Assembly: GCF_900302505.1 (NCBI RefSeq)
Contig: NZ_OMOJ01000001.1
Span: 930,001 to 994,000, forward strand
Reading direction: 5' to 3'
Source of the DNA: Pseudoprimorskyibacter insulae
GTDB taxonomy: Bacteria > Pseudomonadota > Alphaproteobacteria > Rhodobacterales > Rhodobacteraceae
Length of the DNA stretch: 64,000 nt
A program made the translations under genes and the position numbers. The notes under the pieces are model-generated. The model was not told the origin of the DNA, searched no databases, and worked only from the letters and a program-made list of their open reading frames with translations. Shown here in pieces: positions 51,583 through 63,657 of the stretch; position 1 is the stretch's first letter, and the number at the start of each line of letters is the position of its first letter.

Positions 51583-52548
51583 TCAGGCGCTGCGTGCGTT
51601 TGCGGGGGCGGCTTGGGCCTGAAGATAGCCGAGGCTGCGGTCCACCATCGCGCGGCGCAAGTCGTAATGCTCCATCAGCATTTCGTGGCGTCCGCCGGGG
51701 ATCTGCTCCAGCGTGCCGCCCGGCCAATGGGCCATCCGGTCGCGAATGCGATCCGCATCGACAATCGCTTCGTCCGAGCCGAGCCATGTGATGCAGGGCA
51801 TATTGGGCGAGGGGCGGCGCGACAGGGCCTTGCTATCGGACAGGGCCTGATACAGCCAGCGCAGGCTTGGCCCGCCAAGGCCAAGATCCGGCTGCGCCAA
51901 GACGTGACTGCGCATGTAGTCATACATGTCGCGGTCGCGCGTTAGCTTGTTTTCACTGAAATCTTCGGTGATCAGTTGGCTTTCAGGTTTGGTGCTGGGG
52001 GCGAATGCCGACCCGCACCCGATTTGCGAGGCACACAGCCCGATCGTCCAAGCCACCGGTCGCAGTGCTTGCGGCAGTTGAATGCCCCACATCGGTGCCG
52101 AGAAGATGCAGCCTTCGACCGGCAGACCTTCCATCGCGGCGCGCAGGCCGATGGCCCCGCCCATGGAATGCGCCAACAGATACCACGGGCGCGGCAGGTT
52201 CAGCGCCTGGGCGGCAGCGACCATAGCGGCCACGTCCATCTGATAGTCAATGAAATGTTCGACATGGCCGACATTGCGGTTCGAGGTCAGGCGATCCGCC
52301 AGACCTTGCCCACGCCAGTCAATCGCCAGTACGTCATAGCCGTGATCGGCGAAGTCTTTGGCATTGCGGCCATATTTTTCGATGTATTCCGTCCGGCCCG
52401 GAAACAGCAGGATCGTCCCGCGCCCTGTGGCGGATGGGAAGTGACCGACGCGCACCCGCACACCGTCTTCGGTGCGCAACCAATATCCGCGGGCCCCTTC
52501 GGGACCGTCGGCCAAATCAGCAAACAAGGGCGCGTCGGACAGAATCAT
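51583..52548 (-). CDS. Lysophospholipase-like alpha/beta hydrolase
   Basis: The 321-aa serine hydrolase has TILLFPGRTEYIEKYGRNAK, DWRGQGLADRL, the nucleophile motif LLAHSMGGAIGLRA, acid in WLGSDEAIVDADRI and the His in PGGRHEMLMEH. This is the PldB/monoglyceride lipase-like family that deacylates lysophospholipids. It overlaps the SCP2 gene by 4 nt, linking it to lipid handling. Confidence 0.9.
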   Translation of the reverse strand: MILSDAPLFADLADGPEGARGYWLRTEDGVRVRVGHFPSATGRGTILLFPGRTEYIEKYGRNAKDFADHGYDVLAIDWRGQGLADRLTSNRNVGHVEHFIDYQMDVAAMVAAAQALNLPRPWYLLAHSMGGAIGLRAAMEGLPVEGCIFSAPMWGIQLPQALRPVAWTIGLCASQIGCGSAFAPSTKPESQLITEDFSENKLTRDRDMYDYMRSHVLAQPDLGLGGPSLRWLYQALSDSKALSRRPSPNMPCITWLGSDEAIVDADRIRDRMAHWPGGTLEQIPGGRHEMLMEHYDLRRAMVDRSLGYLQAQAAPANARSA

Positions 52549-52835
52549 GACAGAACGCCACCCAATTTCATCGCGGTTCCCATATCACCATCAACCGACA
52601 GTTTGCCGGTCATGAAAGCTGCGGTCGGGTTCAAGTCGCCTTCCAGCATCGCTTGGAAGGTTTCGGCATCGGCAGAAAGGGTCACGTCAGTCTCATCATC
52701 TGCGGCTCGGGCGCCGTTGCCGTCGACAACGATGGACCCTTCGCCTTCAATCTCAAATTTGGCGCTGCCGTCGAAACCGTCGCCACCCAGCTTTGCATTC
52801 AGGGCAGCCACGGCTGCGTTCAGAACTTCACTCAT
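52545..52835 (-). CDS. SCP2 sterol-binding domain protein
   Basis: The 96-aa single SCP2 domain has FDGSAKFEIEGEGSIVVDGN, DVTLSADAETFQAMLEGDLN and PTAAFMTGKLSVDGDMGTAM, the classic GKLKVxGDM motif. Such proteins bind lipid or acyl ligands. The overlap with the PldB-like gene suggests a shared lipid-related function. Preceded by AAAGGAGAGCGCAT at the start. Confidence 0.95.
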   Translation of the reverse strand: MSEVLNAAVAALNAKLGGDGFDGSAKFEIEGEGSIVVDGNGARAADDETDVTLSADAETFQAMLEGDLNPTAAFMTGKLSVDGDMGTAMKLGGVLS

Positions 52836-52899
52836 ATGCGCTCTCCTTTAGAAATATATGCGGCTGGAATTTCCGCATTTGTGCGCTACATTTGAAGTT

Positions 52900-53472
52900 A
52901 TGAGGACGACAGCCCGTTTTTTCAAACGTACCGTTGCGACACACCTGACGGTAGTCATGATTTCCCTACTTCCGGGAAACGTCAGCGCCCAACAGGGCGC
53001 GACTGTAGAAGATTTGTTGTCTGAATTGCGCAATTCTGAGGCAGCGCAGGCCGACCGGATAGAACGGCGGGTGATGGACGCATGGTCCAAATCGGGCTCT
53101 GCCGCGATGGATCTTTTGCTCAAACGCGGGCGCGATGCGCTTGAGGTGCGGGATCTGGACGCGGCCATCGACCATTTCACCGCGCTCACCGATCATGCGC
53201 CGGATTTCGCCGAAGGCTGGCACGGGCTGGCGCTGGCTTATTTTCAGTCCGAACTGTTTGGCCCTTGCCTTGATGCGCTGGAACATACGCTGGCCCTCAA
53301 TCCCAACCATTTTGGCGCATTGCGTGGCATTGGTGCACTCTATGAACATCTGGGGCGGCCAGAACTTGCATACCGGGCCTACCAGCTAGTACTGAACATT
53401 CACCCGCACGATTCCGACGTTCTGGAGGCGGTGAAACGGCTCGAACCGCTGGCCCGTGGGACGATGCTTTAG
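52900..53472 (+). CDS. Secreted TPR-repeat protein
   Basis: The 190-aa protein has a signal peptide (FKRTVATHLTVVMISLLPGN, cleavage at VSA-Q). Three TPR-like units follow from about residue 80: RDALEVRDLDAAIDHFTALT, AEGWHGLALAYFQSELFGPC and GALRGIGALYEHLGRPELAY. TPRs mediate protein contacts in the periplasm. Start at 52900 gives the complete signal peptide; an upstream ATG at 52858 adds non-family residues. It precedes the helicase gene by 25 nt. Confidence 0.85.
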   Translation: MRTTARFFKRTVATHLTVVMISLLPGNVSAQQGATVEDLLSELRNSEAAQADRIERRVMDAWSKSGSAAMDLLLKRGRDALEVRDLDAAIDHFTALTDHAPDFAEGWHGLALAYFQSELFGPCLDALEHTLALNPNHFGALRGIGALYEHLGRPELAYRAYQLVLNIHPHDSDVLEAVKRLEPLARGTML

Positions 53473-53497
53473 GCAGACTGGCTAAGGATTGGTCACC

Positions 53498-56470
<2,973 letters not shown>

Positions 56471-56851
56471 GTGTCTGACGGGGTGTCCAAACTCCGAATC
56501 GACAAATGGCTCTGGCATGCGCGTTTTTTCAAGACGCGCAGCCTTGCCGCCAAGATCGTTTCGGGTGGACACGTTCGCGTCAACGGAAACCGCATCGCCA
56601 AGCCTGCCGTCACGGTCGGGCCTGGCGATGTTCTGACTTTCGCCCAAGCCAATGACGTCCGGGTGATCCGCGTTTTGGCCCTTGGTGAACGGCGCGGCCC
56701 GGCGCCTGAAGCGCGCACGCTTTACGATGATCTGGATCCGCCAAAGCCGCGCGAAGCGCAGCCACAAGCGCCCAAATATGAGGGCGGCGGCAGACCGACC
56801 AAGCGCGAACGTCGTAAGCTGGACGAAACGCGCACCCTACCGCTTGAATGA
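56471..56851 (+). CDS. S4-domain RNA-binding protein (HslR/Hsp15-like)
   Basis: The 126-aa protein has an S4 domain at the N-terminus (RIDKWLWHARFFKTRSLAAK, then IVSGGHVRVNGNRIAKPAVT, with VGPGDVLTFA). In E. coli the homologue Hsp15 binds dissociated 50S subunits with nascent chains. The C-terminal half is basic and disordered (PKYEGGGRPTKRERRKLDE). The GTG start at 56471 directly follows the helicase stop, indicating translational coupling. Confidence 0.9.
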   Translation: MSDGVSKLRIDKWLWHARFFKTRSLAAKIVSGGHVRVNGNRIAKPAVTVGPGDVLTFAQANDVRVIRVLALGERRGPAPEARTLYDDLDPPKPREAQPQAPKYEGGGRPTKRERRKLDETRTLPLE

Positions 56852-56905
56852 TCCGCCCGGACGGTCTAGCTAGTCCCAGACTCGCTTGAGAGGGAAATTG
56901 AACCC

Positions 56906-57244
56906 ATGACCTATGTCGTCATCGACAACTGCATTGCCTGTAAATACACCGACTGTGTTGAGGTGTGTCCCGTAGACTGCTTCTATGAAGGCGAAAACAT
57001 GTTGGTCATTCATCCTGATGAATGCATCGACTGTGGTGTGTGCGAACCGGAATGCCCTGCGGATGCGATCCGTCCGGACACTGAGCCGGACATGGAAAAA
57101 TGGGTGGAATTCAACCGCAAGTATTCGGAACTGTGGCCGGTTATCATCAGTAAGAAAGATCAGTTGCCCGAAGCCGAAGAACGCGATGGCGAACCGGACA
57201 AGCTGAATAAATACTTCTCCGAAGCACCTGGCGAAGGCGGATAA
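56906..57244 (+). CDS. fdxA: Seven-iron ferredoxin
   Basis: The 112-aa ferredoxin of the Azotobacter FdI type has one 3Fe-4S and one 4Fe-4S cluster. Cys9, Cys17 and Cys50 fit the 3Fe cluster; Cys21, Cys40, Cys43 and Cys46 fit the 4Fe cluster; Cys12 and Cys25 are the extra Cys seen in this group. [20 protein letters not shown] is the typical start. AGAGGGAAATTGAACCC precedes the ATG. It acts as an electron carrier in the cytosol. Conserved order here is helicase-S4-fdxA-carD. Confidence 0.97.
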   Translation: MTYVVIDNCIACKYTDCVEVCPVDCFYEGENMLVIHPDECIDCGVCEPECPADAIRPDTEPDMEKWVEFNRKYSELWPVIISKKDQLPEAEERDGEPDKLNKYFSEAPGEGG

Positions 57245-57377
57245 GCTCTGATTCGCTCGTGAAAGGCGGCTTGGCCAGTTCTAGGGCAGGCCGCAATCCA
57301 TCGAAAACGGGTTAAACCGTTGAATTTTAGCGCGGAACTGCGGCTGCCATGCGATGACGCTGGAAGTCAACCGCGTT

Positions 57378-57405
57378 TTGTGTTATACTCGGCCTACACT
57401 ATAGA
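57378..57405 (+). promoter_or_regulatory. Putative promoter of carD
   Basis: TTGTGT (57378-57383), 16 nt, TATAGA (57400-57405) would start a leader of about 130 nt before carD. The 299-nt spacer (57245-57543) has no gene. Confidence 0.45.
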
Positions 57406-57543
57406 ACACCATGCGCCCGAAGGTTCGGGCGTGCTGCCGGGGGTTGCTTACCAGAACACGGTCTAGGGATGTACGGGAATACGTGGTATTTCCGACGTCC
57501 CTTTTGTCGCCCCCGAAATGGTGAGCTGCGAGGAAGAAACTGA

Positions 57544-58050
57544 ATGACAAAGAAAAAATCCGAATTCCGCCCGAACGATTACGTGGTGTACCCGGCGCAT
57601 GGCGTCGGTCAGATCATGTCGATCGAGGAGCAGGAAATCGCCGGCATCACGCTGGAACTGTTTGTGATCTCCTTCGAAAAAGACAAGATGACCCTGCGCG
57701 TTCCGACGCATAAGGCCACCGAAATTGGCATGCGTTCGCTCAGCTCGCCCGATGTGGTCAGCCAGGCGATGAAAACCCTGAAGGGCAAAGCCAAGGTCAA
57801 GCGCGCGATGTGGTCGCGCCGCGCTCAGGAATATGAACAGAAGATCAACTCGGGCGATCTGATTGCCATCGCAGAAGTCGTCCGCGACCTGCACCGTGGC
57901 GACGATCAGCGCGAACAAAGCTATTCGGAGCGCCAGCTTTATGAAGCCGCGCTTGAGCGTTTGACCCGCGAAGTGGCCGCCGTATCCGGTGGCGACGAAG
58001 TGGCCGCCGCCAAGCAGGTGGACGATGTGCTGATTTCGCGCGCCGCCTAA
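57544..58050 (+). CDS. carD: CarD-family transcription regulator
   Basis: The 168-aa protein has an N-terminal RNAP-interacting Tudor-like domain (FRPNDYVVYPAHGVGQIMSI, then EQEIAGITLELFVISFEKDK) and an alpha-helical C-terminal DNA-binding domain (RRAQEYEQKINSGDLIAIAE). CarD binds RNA polymerase beta and stabilises open complexes at promoters lacking a T at -7, as shown in Rhodobacter. A strong terminator follows. Confidence 0.96.
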   Translation: MTKKKSEFRPNDYVVYPAHGVGQIMSIEEQEIAGITLELFVISFEKDKMTLRVPTHKATEIGMRSLSSPDVVSQAMKTLKGKAKVKRAMWSRRAQEYEQKINSGDLIAIAEVVRDLHRGDDQREQSYSERQLYEAALERLTREVAAVSGGDEVAAAKQVDDVLISRAA

Positions 58051-58072
58051 GCCGCGCCTCTGCCAGATCGTT

Positions 58073-58100
58073 TAAGGCCGCCCAGTGGGCGGCCTTTTTT
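58073..58100. terminator. Bidirectional terminator between carD and the Kef-type antiporter gene
   Basis: AAGGCCGCCC (58074-58083) and GGGCGGCCTT (58087-58096) form a 10-bp stem with AGT loop, then TTTT. It also ends in a T-rich tail on the minus strand, serving the antiporter gene. Confidence 0.88.
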
Positions 58101-59970
58101 ATGATGGGCTTTCGTTCTGGGTGTCCAGCGCCGTCATCAGCGCGATCTCCAGTTCCTTTTCCAACTCAATCGTGCGGGCCACATAGGCGTCGTTTTCCCC
58201 GGTGGCCCGGTTCGGATCCCAGACCTTGGCCAATTCGCGCACGGCATAGCGGTCGTGGTGGAAGAAGGTCTTTTCCGCCTGCGCCGCTTCCCATTCGCTC
58301 AGGCCAATGTTTTCCAGCACATAGCGCCCCGCCCGCAGCGAGCTGTCGAAAAGTTCGCGGACAATGTCATCGGCCCCGACTTTGTAGAGTTGATACACGT
58401 GCTGACGGTCGCGGGCCCGCACGATGATGTGCAGATCCGGGCGCAGTCGCCGCGCATAGCCGCATAGCTTGGTGGCAGCGGCGGGGTTGTCCAGGGCGAT
58501 GACCAGCACCCGCGCGGTTTCCAACCCGGCGGCATGTAGCAGCTCAGGGCGCGTGGGATCGCCGAAGAACCCTTTGACCCCGAACCGGCGCATCAACTGG
58601 ATGGTGCGCAGGTCATGGTCCAAAACTACGGTCTTAAAGCCCGCAGACCGCACCATACGGTTGACGATCTGACCAAAGCGGCCAATCCCGGCGATGATGA
58701 CAGGGCCTTGTTCGTCGATCTCGTCGGGGGTTTTGTCCTCGGATGTGTCTTTCATGCGCTTGGACAGCCAGTCGTACAGGATGAACAGCAGCGGCGTGAT
58801 CAGCATCGACAACGCGACCACCAGCAGCAGCTTTTCGGCCAGTGGCGTGGGCAGGACATGCAGTTGCAGCGAAAAGGAGATCAGCACAAAGCCAAATTCC
58901 CCAGCCTGCGCAAGGCCAAGGGTGAATAGCCATTGATCGCGGCGGCGCAGACCAAAGGCCCGGCCCAGCCCATAGAGCACCGCCGATTTCAGCAAGATGA
59001 CCCCGACGGCCAAGCCAATGATCTCGGCCGGGCTGCGCAGCAAGACGTTGAAATCAATGCCCGCGCCGACGGTGATAAAGAACAGGCCCAGCAGCAGCCC
59101 CTTGAAGGGTTCAATGTCTGATTCCAGCTCGTGCCGGAATTCGCTGTTGGCCAGAACCACGCCCGCCAAAAAGGTGCCAAGGGCCGGGGACAGGCCGACC
59201 AGCAACATCAGAAATCCGATGCCCAGCACGATCAGCAGCGCCAGCGCGGTGTACATCTCGCGCAGGTGGGCTGCGTGGATATAGCGGAAAATGGGCCGCG
59301 ACAGGTAAATCCCCGCAAGGATGATCGCCGCAATCGCGCCAAGCGTCACCAGAGTCACGCCCCAGCCTGGCAGACCCTCGACCAGTGACATGGTGGCGTG
59401 CGAATCCGCTTCGGGCAGGTTGCGCTGAATCGATCCATCCGCCGCCAGCGTCGGACCCTGCGCAACGGCCAGCAGCGGCAGCAGAACCAAGATCGGGATC
59501 ACCGCGATATCCTGCGTCAGCAGCACCGAAAAGGCTGACCGCCCGCCACTGGTTTGCATTAGGCCCTTTTCGCTGAGGGTTTGCAGAACGATCGCGGTGG
59601 AGGACAGCGCAAAGATAAACCCAACCGCCAGCGACGTCTGCCACACATAGCCCAAGGCCATGGCGGCGAACATGACAAGAACGGTCGTCACGACGATTTG
59701 CAGACCGCCCAGCCCCAGCAATTTGTGCCGCATGTCCCATAAGGCACGCGGTTCAAGCTCTAGCCCGATGATGAAAAGCATCATCACCACGCCGAATTCG
59801 GCAAAGTGCTGAAGGTCAGTTGTATGAGACACCAGCCCAAGCGCGGGGCCGATCACAATCCCGGCCAACAGGTAGCCAAGGACCGATCCAAGCCCAAGCC
59901 GCGAAGCGATGGGAACAGCGATGACCGCAGCCATCAGGTAAACAGAAGCCTGAAACAGAAATTCTTGCAT
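58099..59970 (-). CDS. Kef-type CPA2 cation:proton antiporter with RCK domain
   Basis: The 623-aa inner-membrane protein has about 12 TM helices in the first 385 residues (VPIASRLGLGSVLGYLLAGI, FALSSTAIVLQTLSEKGLMQ, AFSVLLTQDIAVIPILVLLP with the Gln/Asp of the ion path), then a cytosolic RCK/TrkA-N domain with IIAGIGRFGQIVNRMVRSAG (GxGxxG) near residue 420. KefB/KefC-type exporters efflux K+ and respond to glutathione adducts; a KefF/KefG ancillary gene is not next to it. It may export K+ or another cation. Confidence 0.92.
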   Translation of the reverse strand: MQEFLFQASVYLMAAVIAVPIASRLGLGSVLGYLLAGIVIGPALGLVSHTTDLQHFAEFGVVMMLFIIGLELEPRALWDMRHKLLGLGGLQIVVTTVLVMFAAMALGYVWQTSLAVGFIFALSSTAIVLQTLSEKGLMQTSGGRSAFSVLLTQDIAVIPILVLLPLLAVAQGPTLAADGSIQRNLPEADSHATMSLVEGLPGWGVTLVTLGAIAAIILAGIYLSRPIFRYIHAAHLREMYTALALLIVLGIGFLMLLVGLSPALGTFLAGVVLANSEFRHELESDIEPFKGLLLGLFFITVGAGIDFNVLLRSPAEIIGLAVGVILLKSAVLYGLGRAFGLRRRDQWLFTLGLAQAGEFGFVLISFSLQLHVLPTPLAEKLLLVVALSMLITPLLFILYDWLSKRMKDTSEDKTPDEIDEQGPVIIAGIGRFGQIVNRMVRSAGFKTVVLDHDLRTIQLMRRFGVKGFFGDPTRPELLHAAGLETARVLVIALDNPAAATKLCGYARRLRPDLHIIVRARDRQHVYQLYKVGADDIVRELFDSSLRAGRYVLENIGLSEWEAAQAEKTFFHHDRYAVRELAKVWDPNRATGENDAYVARTIELEKELEIALMTALDTQNESPS

Positions 59971-60128
59971 AGGGGACCAAATAAGAACGTTCCCTATACA
60001 ATATGAGCCGCATCAGCCCGCATGCAATGCGAGATGTTGCATTTGCAGCGAGCCTTTAAAATTGTTTCAAGATTGGCAGTTTTCGTGAGGCGGTTTTGGG
60101 CATGGCCCAAAGGCGGCCCCGGCAAGCA

Positions 60129-62612
60129 TCAGCCCTGCGGCAGCTTGATCACCACATTGCGCCCGCTTTTCACATAGCGCAATTCGCCCTCACCAATAGC
60201 GGCGACGCGGCCTCCGTCGATGCTGTCGCCCACTTGCACCTTCTTGTAGCGCCCATTTGACAGGCGGACCAAAGCGCGGCGGCTAGAAGGTTTGCCATAG
60301 ACCCCGATCAGGTTGATCTTATTGAGGTTGATAGCGTTCTTGACGGTCGCTTGTTTGGCGACACTGGCCGAGGACGGGATCTTAGGCGTGATCGTTGCGG
60401 CGGCCTGTTGCACGGGCGCCGGTGCGGGCGTGGTTTCTTGTTTCTTGACGGCAGCGGCCACCGTAGCGGCAAAGTTGCGGGGCCGGGTGATCGGACGGCG
60501 CGATGTGGCGACGGCCTGCGCGGTGGCGGTGGTGTCGGCCTCAGCCAGTTCTTTGCCGGTATCGGGGCGGGCCTGCGGGCGCAGTTTTGCGAGTTCATCC
60601 TGTGTGAACCCGCCAAAGCGCGCCCGCTCATTCCCGTCTGTCACGTCTTCGGGCCGCAATTGCGGACGGACAGATTTCATCCGAATGCGTATGGCCAGCG
60701 CCTCGGGGTCTTCGGCCAGCAGCGCCGCCTCAGCGGGGCGGTTGGGGGCAACAATCGGCGGCTTGCCCAGATAGACCAGAACGCCTTCGGGGTTCAGCGC
60801 CCCTTCGGGCGTGGCGCGGACCAGCCCGCGATCGTCCAGATCAAAGGTGGTTTCGGGCGATACCGGATCAGACAGACCGGCAAACGGCAAGTCCGAGGCA
60901 TGGTCGCGCGGGGCTTGCAGGGCCACGGCATCATACTGGATCACGGCGGGGTCAAGGTTGGTGGTATAGACCTCGCCCAAACCAATCATCACCGGCAGGG
61001 CGGGCGCATCGGGCGTGCGCTGCCAAATGCCAGTGGCGGCATAGGTGGCCTCGGCCTCTTCGGCGGTCAGAATCTGTGGCATGGTTGCCATGCTGACAAC
61101 ATCTGCCGTCGATTCCTGCCCTTCGACCTGTTCGGGGTCAAAGTTCGGGTCCAGCGCGGCAACCTCTACGCCCTCGGCAGGCAGGATCTCGGTCGCCTCA
61201 ACCGGGGTGGGCAGTTCCACATCGCCGATCTGGATCTCTTCGGTGCCGGTCGGCGTAAACAGACGCGCCAAGCCGGTATCCAGGAACACCGACGCCCAGG
61301 CCGCAACGCCCGCCAAGAACAGCAGCAGCGCAGCGGTCAGCATCAGCCCAAGGAATCGCGGCTTGCCACCGATCTTCTGCGGCTCGCGCTGGCCAAAGAT
61401 CGTCAGGCGCTCGCGCTCTATGTCTTCTTTCGTGCGTTCCGCCTCGGCCTCATCCTGTGCGGCCTGTGCGGCTGCCGTTTTCAGACGCAGCGCGCTTGTC
61501 GCCACGGCCATCGGCCCGCGCGACGGAGCGGCAGGGGCTGGCGGAACCTCGGCCTCAGTTTCCGGCGCGTCGGACTTCCGGCGGCTGAAAAAGCCCAAAG
61601 TCCGGCCCGCTGGCCCGCGCTGTTCATCATTGGCCGGGGCGGCGGGTTTGGCGGCCGCGCCAAAGACTGGGCGACTTGTCTTTTCTACGTTTGCCTTGGG
61701 CAGCGAGACCGCTGGGCCATTGGCGGCAAGGTCCGGGGCGCGATCCGCACCCAACAGGCTGGGCGCGGCGCCCTGATCCCCGCCGCGCGACGCCCGGATC
61801 GAGGTGAAGGCAGGCGCAGGTTCCACCGGGTCTTGAATGGCGGGCGCACTGATCGTCGCGGTGGCGGGCTTGGGCTTCGGCTTTGATTTCGGCGCGGGGG
61901 CAGGGGGAGCGGGTGCTTCGGCCTCTACCTCCGGCGCAGCTTCAACAGGGGCGGGAGCCTCCACCTTCGGGGCGGCAACCGGTTCTGCGACGGCGATCTC
62001 GACAACCGGCTCGGCGGCCTCAACCGGCGCAGGCTCCACCTCCGGCGCAGGCTGCGGGGCCGCCGTGCGGGGCGGCTCATCAATGATCGCGGCGGCGACA
62101 ATGCGCAGTGCCTCGGCGGCGCGCACCGGTGCTTCGCCGGTCCAGCCGGTCCCTGCGCCAAAGAACACCTCGCCGACAAAATCACCGGGCGCGGCGACGG
62201 CGCAATAGGCCACCGGCTGAAACCCGTGGGCCACGGCAAAGGCTTCTGCCTCACCCAGCGTTTCCTTGGCCACGGCGGCGATCAAAACCTGACCATCCGC
62301 CTTGCTGTGGTCATAGCGCAGATCCAGCACGTCATAGGGCGTCGCCCCATCAAGCGCGCCCTGAATCTGGGCGTCCAGCAAAGGCCCGCTGCTGCCGCGG
62401 TCTTTTACGGATAAGTACTTAATCTGTTCATTGGGAATGATCAGCTTGACCTGCTCAGCCACGGCACCCGCACTTTGCCGCAATGCGGTCAAAGCTCCGG
62501 CCAGATCTGGCGCCTCAAGCGACACATCCCCAAGCACAACCCACCCGGCCTGCGCTTTGCGCAGCAGGGCAATACCCTCAAACGATAAGGAGAGCGCATA
62601 AATCGGTTCCAT
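60129..62612 (-). CDS. Large secretion/pilus-assembly-like fusion protein
   Basis: The 827-aa protein starts with a domain (residues 1-160; EPIYALSLSFEGIALLRKAQ, QVKLIIPNEQIKYLSVKDRG) resembling PilM/GspL-type actin-like or cytoplasmic assembly domains. A Pro/Ala/Glu/Lys-rich linker (about 175-290) follows, then a basic region, one TM helix near residue 418-442 (LGLMLTAALLLFLAGVAAWA), a periplasmic region, and a C-terminal domain (GVYGKPSSRRALVRLSNGRY, then KKVQVGDSIDGGRV) similar to GspC-HR/PilP domains. Start at 62612 is chosen by domain start. Function unknown; no pilus cluster is nearby. Confidence 0.65.
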   Translation of the reverse strand: MEPIYALSLSFEGIALLRKAQAGWVVLGDVSLEAPDLAGALTALRQSAGAVAEQVKLIIPNEQIKYLSVKDRGSSGPLLDAQIQGALDGATPYDVLDLRYDHSKADGQVLIAAVAKETLGEAEAFAVAHGFQPVAYCAVAAPGDFVGEVFFGAGTGWTGEAPVRAAEALRIVAAAIIDEPPRTAAPQPAPEVEPAPVEAAEPVVEIAVAEPVAAPKVEAPAPVEAAPEVEAEAPAPPAPAPKSKPKPKPATATISAPAIQDPVEPAPAFTSIRASRGGDQGAAPSLLGADRAPDLAANGPAVSLPKANVEKTSRPVFGAAAKPAAPANDEQRGPAGRTLGFFSRRKSDAPETEAEVPPAPAAPSRGPMAVATSALRLKTAAAQAAQDEAEAERTKEDIERERLTIFGQREPQKIGGKPRFLGLMLTAALLLFLAGVAAWASVFLDTGLARLFTPTGTEEIQIGDVELPTPVEATEILPAEGVEVAALDPNFDPEQVEGQESTADVVSMATMPQILTAEEAEATYAATGIWQRTPDAPALPVMIGLGEVYTTNLDPAVIQYDAVALQAPRDHASDLPFAGLSDPVSPETTFDLDDRGLVRATPEGALNPEGVLVYLGKPPIVAPNRPAEAALLAEDPEALAIRIRMKSVRPQLRPEDVTDGNERARFGGFTQDELAKLRPQARPDTGKELAEADTTATAQAVATSRRPITRPRNFAATVAAAVKKQETTPAPAPVQQAAATITPKIPSSASVAKQATVKNAINLNKINLIGVYGKPSSRRALVRLSNGRYKKVQVGDSIDGGRVAAIGEGELRYVKSGRNVVIKLPQG

Positions 62613-62782
62613 GGCCGGGCTTTTACCATGCGAATGTGCCTGATTGGAGTCTTTATCTGCGTCTCGGACACGTGTTTGGCGGAAATCAGCGCGTGTCAGC
62701 GCAATCAGCGAAAGCCCCTTGCCGCCAAGCAGTTGCGCCCCCACCTTGATCACAGGTTTCGCCCTTTCAAGGAGCTTTGTTC

Positions 62783-63493
62783 ATGCGTCGTAATTTCCTG
62801 TTGGCCCTGCCCATCTTGGCCCTGTCCGCCGTTCCGGTCTGGGCGCAATCCAGCGCCGTTTCAGGCCAGATCACCGTCTCGGGTGAGGCGGTGGCTTTTG
62901 CCACGCCCGACATGGCCACGATCCAGATCGGCGCACAAGGGCGCGGCGCCACCCCAGCCGAGGCGCTGAACCAGACATCGGCGGCGCTAGAGGCGATGAT
63001 TGCCCGTCTAAAAGACAACGGCATCGAGGCGCGGGATATCCAGACATCCGGCCTGTCGCTGAACGAAGACCGCATCTGGGACCGCGACAAACAAGTGGAC
63101 GTCTCACGCGGCTATGTGGCTAGCAATATGCTGATGATCCGCGTCCGCGACCTGAGCCAGCTTGGCGGGCTTTTGTCCGTAATGGTCGAGGATGGCGCGA
63201 ACACGCTGTCGGGCGTGTCCTTTGGCGTATCCGAAACCGATGCGCTTGAAAATCAGGCCCGCCGCGATGCGGTGGCCGATGCACTGGCCAAGGCTGAACT
63301 CTACGCCGATGCGGCGGGCGTTGCGCTTGGCCCGATCCTGTCGATCAACGAAGGCGGGATCAGCGCCCCGATGCCGATCATGCGCAGCATGAAGGACGTC
63401 GTCGTGCAGGAAGCTGTGGCCGATGTTCCGGTCGCTGCGGGCGAGATCAGCTCAAGCGCCAATGTGACCATCGTTTTCGCGATTGGTGAGTGA
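62783..63493 (+). CDS. SIMPL-domain (DUF541) periplasmic protein
   Basis: The 236-aa protein has a Sec signal (RRNFLLALPILALSAVPVWA, cleavage after WAQ or WA-Q), then the SIMPL repeats ITVSGEAVAFATPDMATIQI, DNGIEARDIQTSGLSLNEDR and RVRDLSQLGGLLSVMVEDGA. Homologues include E. coli YggE, which lowers oxidative damage in the envelope. AAGGAG precedes the ATG at 62783. Divergent from the large fusion-protein gene. Confidence 0.92.
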   Translation: MRRNFLLALPILALSAVPVWAQSSAVSGQITVSGEAVAFATPDMATIQIGAQGRGATPAEALNQTSAALEAMIARLKDNGIEARDIQTSGLSLNEDRIWDRDKQVDVSRGYVASNMLMIRVRDLSQLGGLLSVMVEDGANTLSGVSFGVSETDALENQARRDAVADALAKAELYADAAGVALGPILSINEGGISAPMPIMRSMKDVVVQEAVADVPVAAGEISSSANVTIVFAIGE

Positions 63494-63539
63494 CGAAATG
63501 GGGCTCTGCCCCGCCCGCGCGTTGCGCGGACTCCCCGGG

Positions 63540-63589
63540 ATATTTGACGTCAGAAAATGACAGGGGCGCGCTTCACAGTATTTTCTGAC
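63540..63589. repeat. Inverted copies of a GATATTT/GTCAGAAAAT element
   Basis: GTCAGAAAAT (63549-63558) and ATTTTCTGAC (63580-63589) are perfect inverted partners. GATATTT (63539-63545) pairs with AAATATC (63593-63599), so both arms share the extended wording. They lie between two convergent genes and could form a large stem-loop at the ends of both transcripts. Confidence 0.55.
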
Positions 63590-63625
63590 CAAAAATATCC
63601 CCGCCGGAGGCTCCGACGGGGACGT
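63590..63625 (-). terminator. Terminator of metY
   Basis: On the minus strand CCCCGTCGGAG and CTCCGGCGGGG form a stem with one mismatch around a single C, followed by ATATTTTTGG. It starts 33 nt after the metY stop. Confidence 0.7.
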
Positions 63626-63657
63626 GTTTTCAGACCACGATGATCTGGGCGCAGGCG

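Noticed and set aside
60351-61886. 511-aa frame opposite the large fusion protein
   Set aside because: Low-complexity Gly/Arg-rich shadow of the Pro/Ala/Glu-coding sequence on the other strand.
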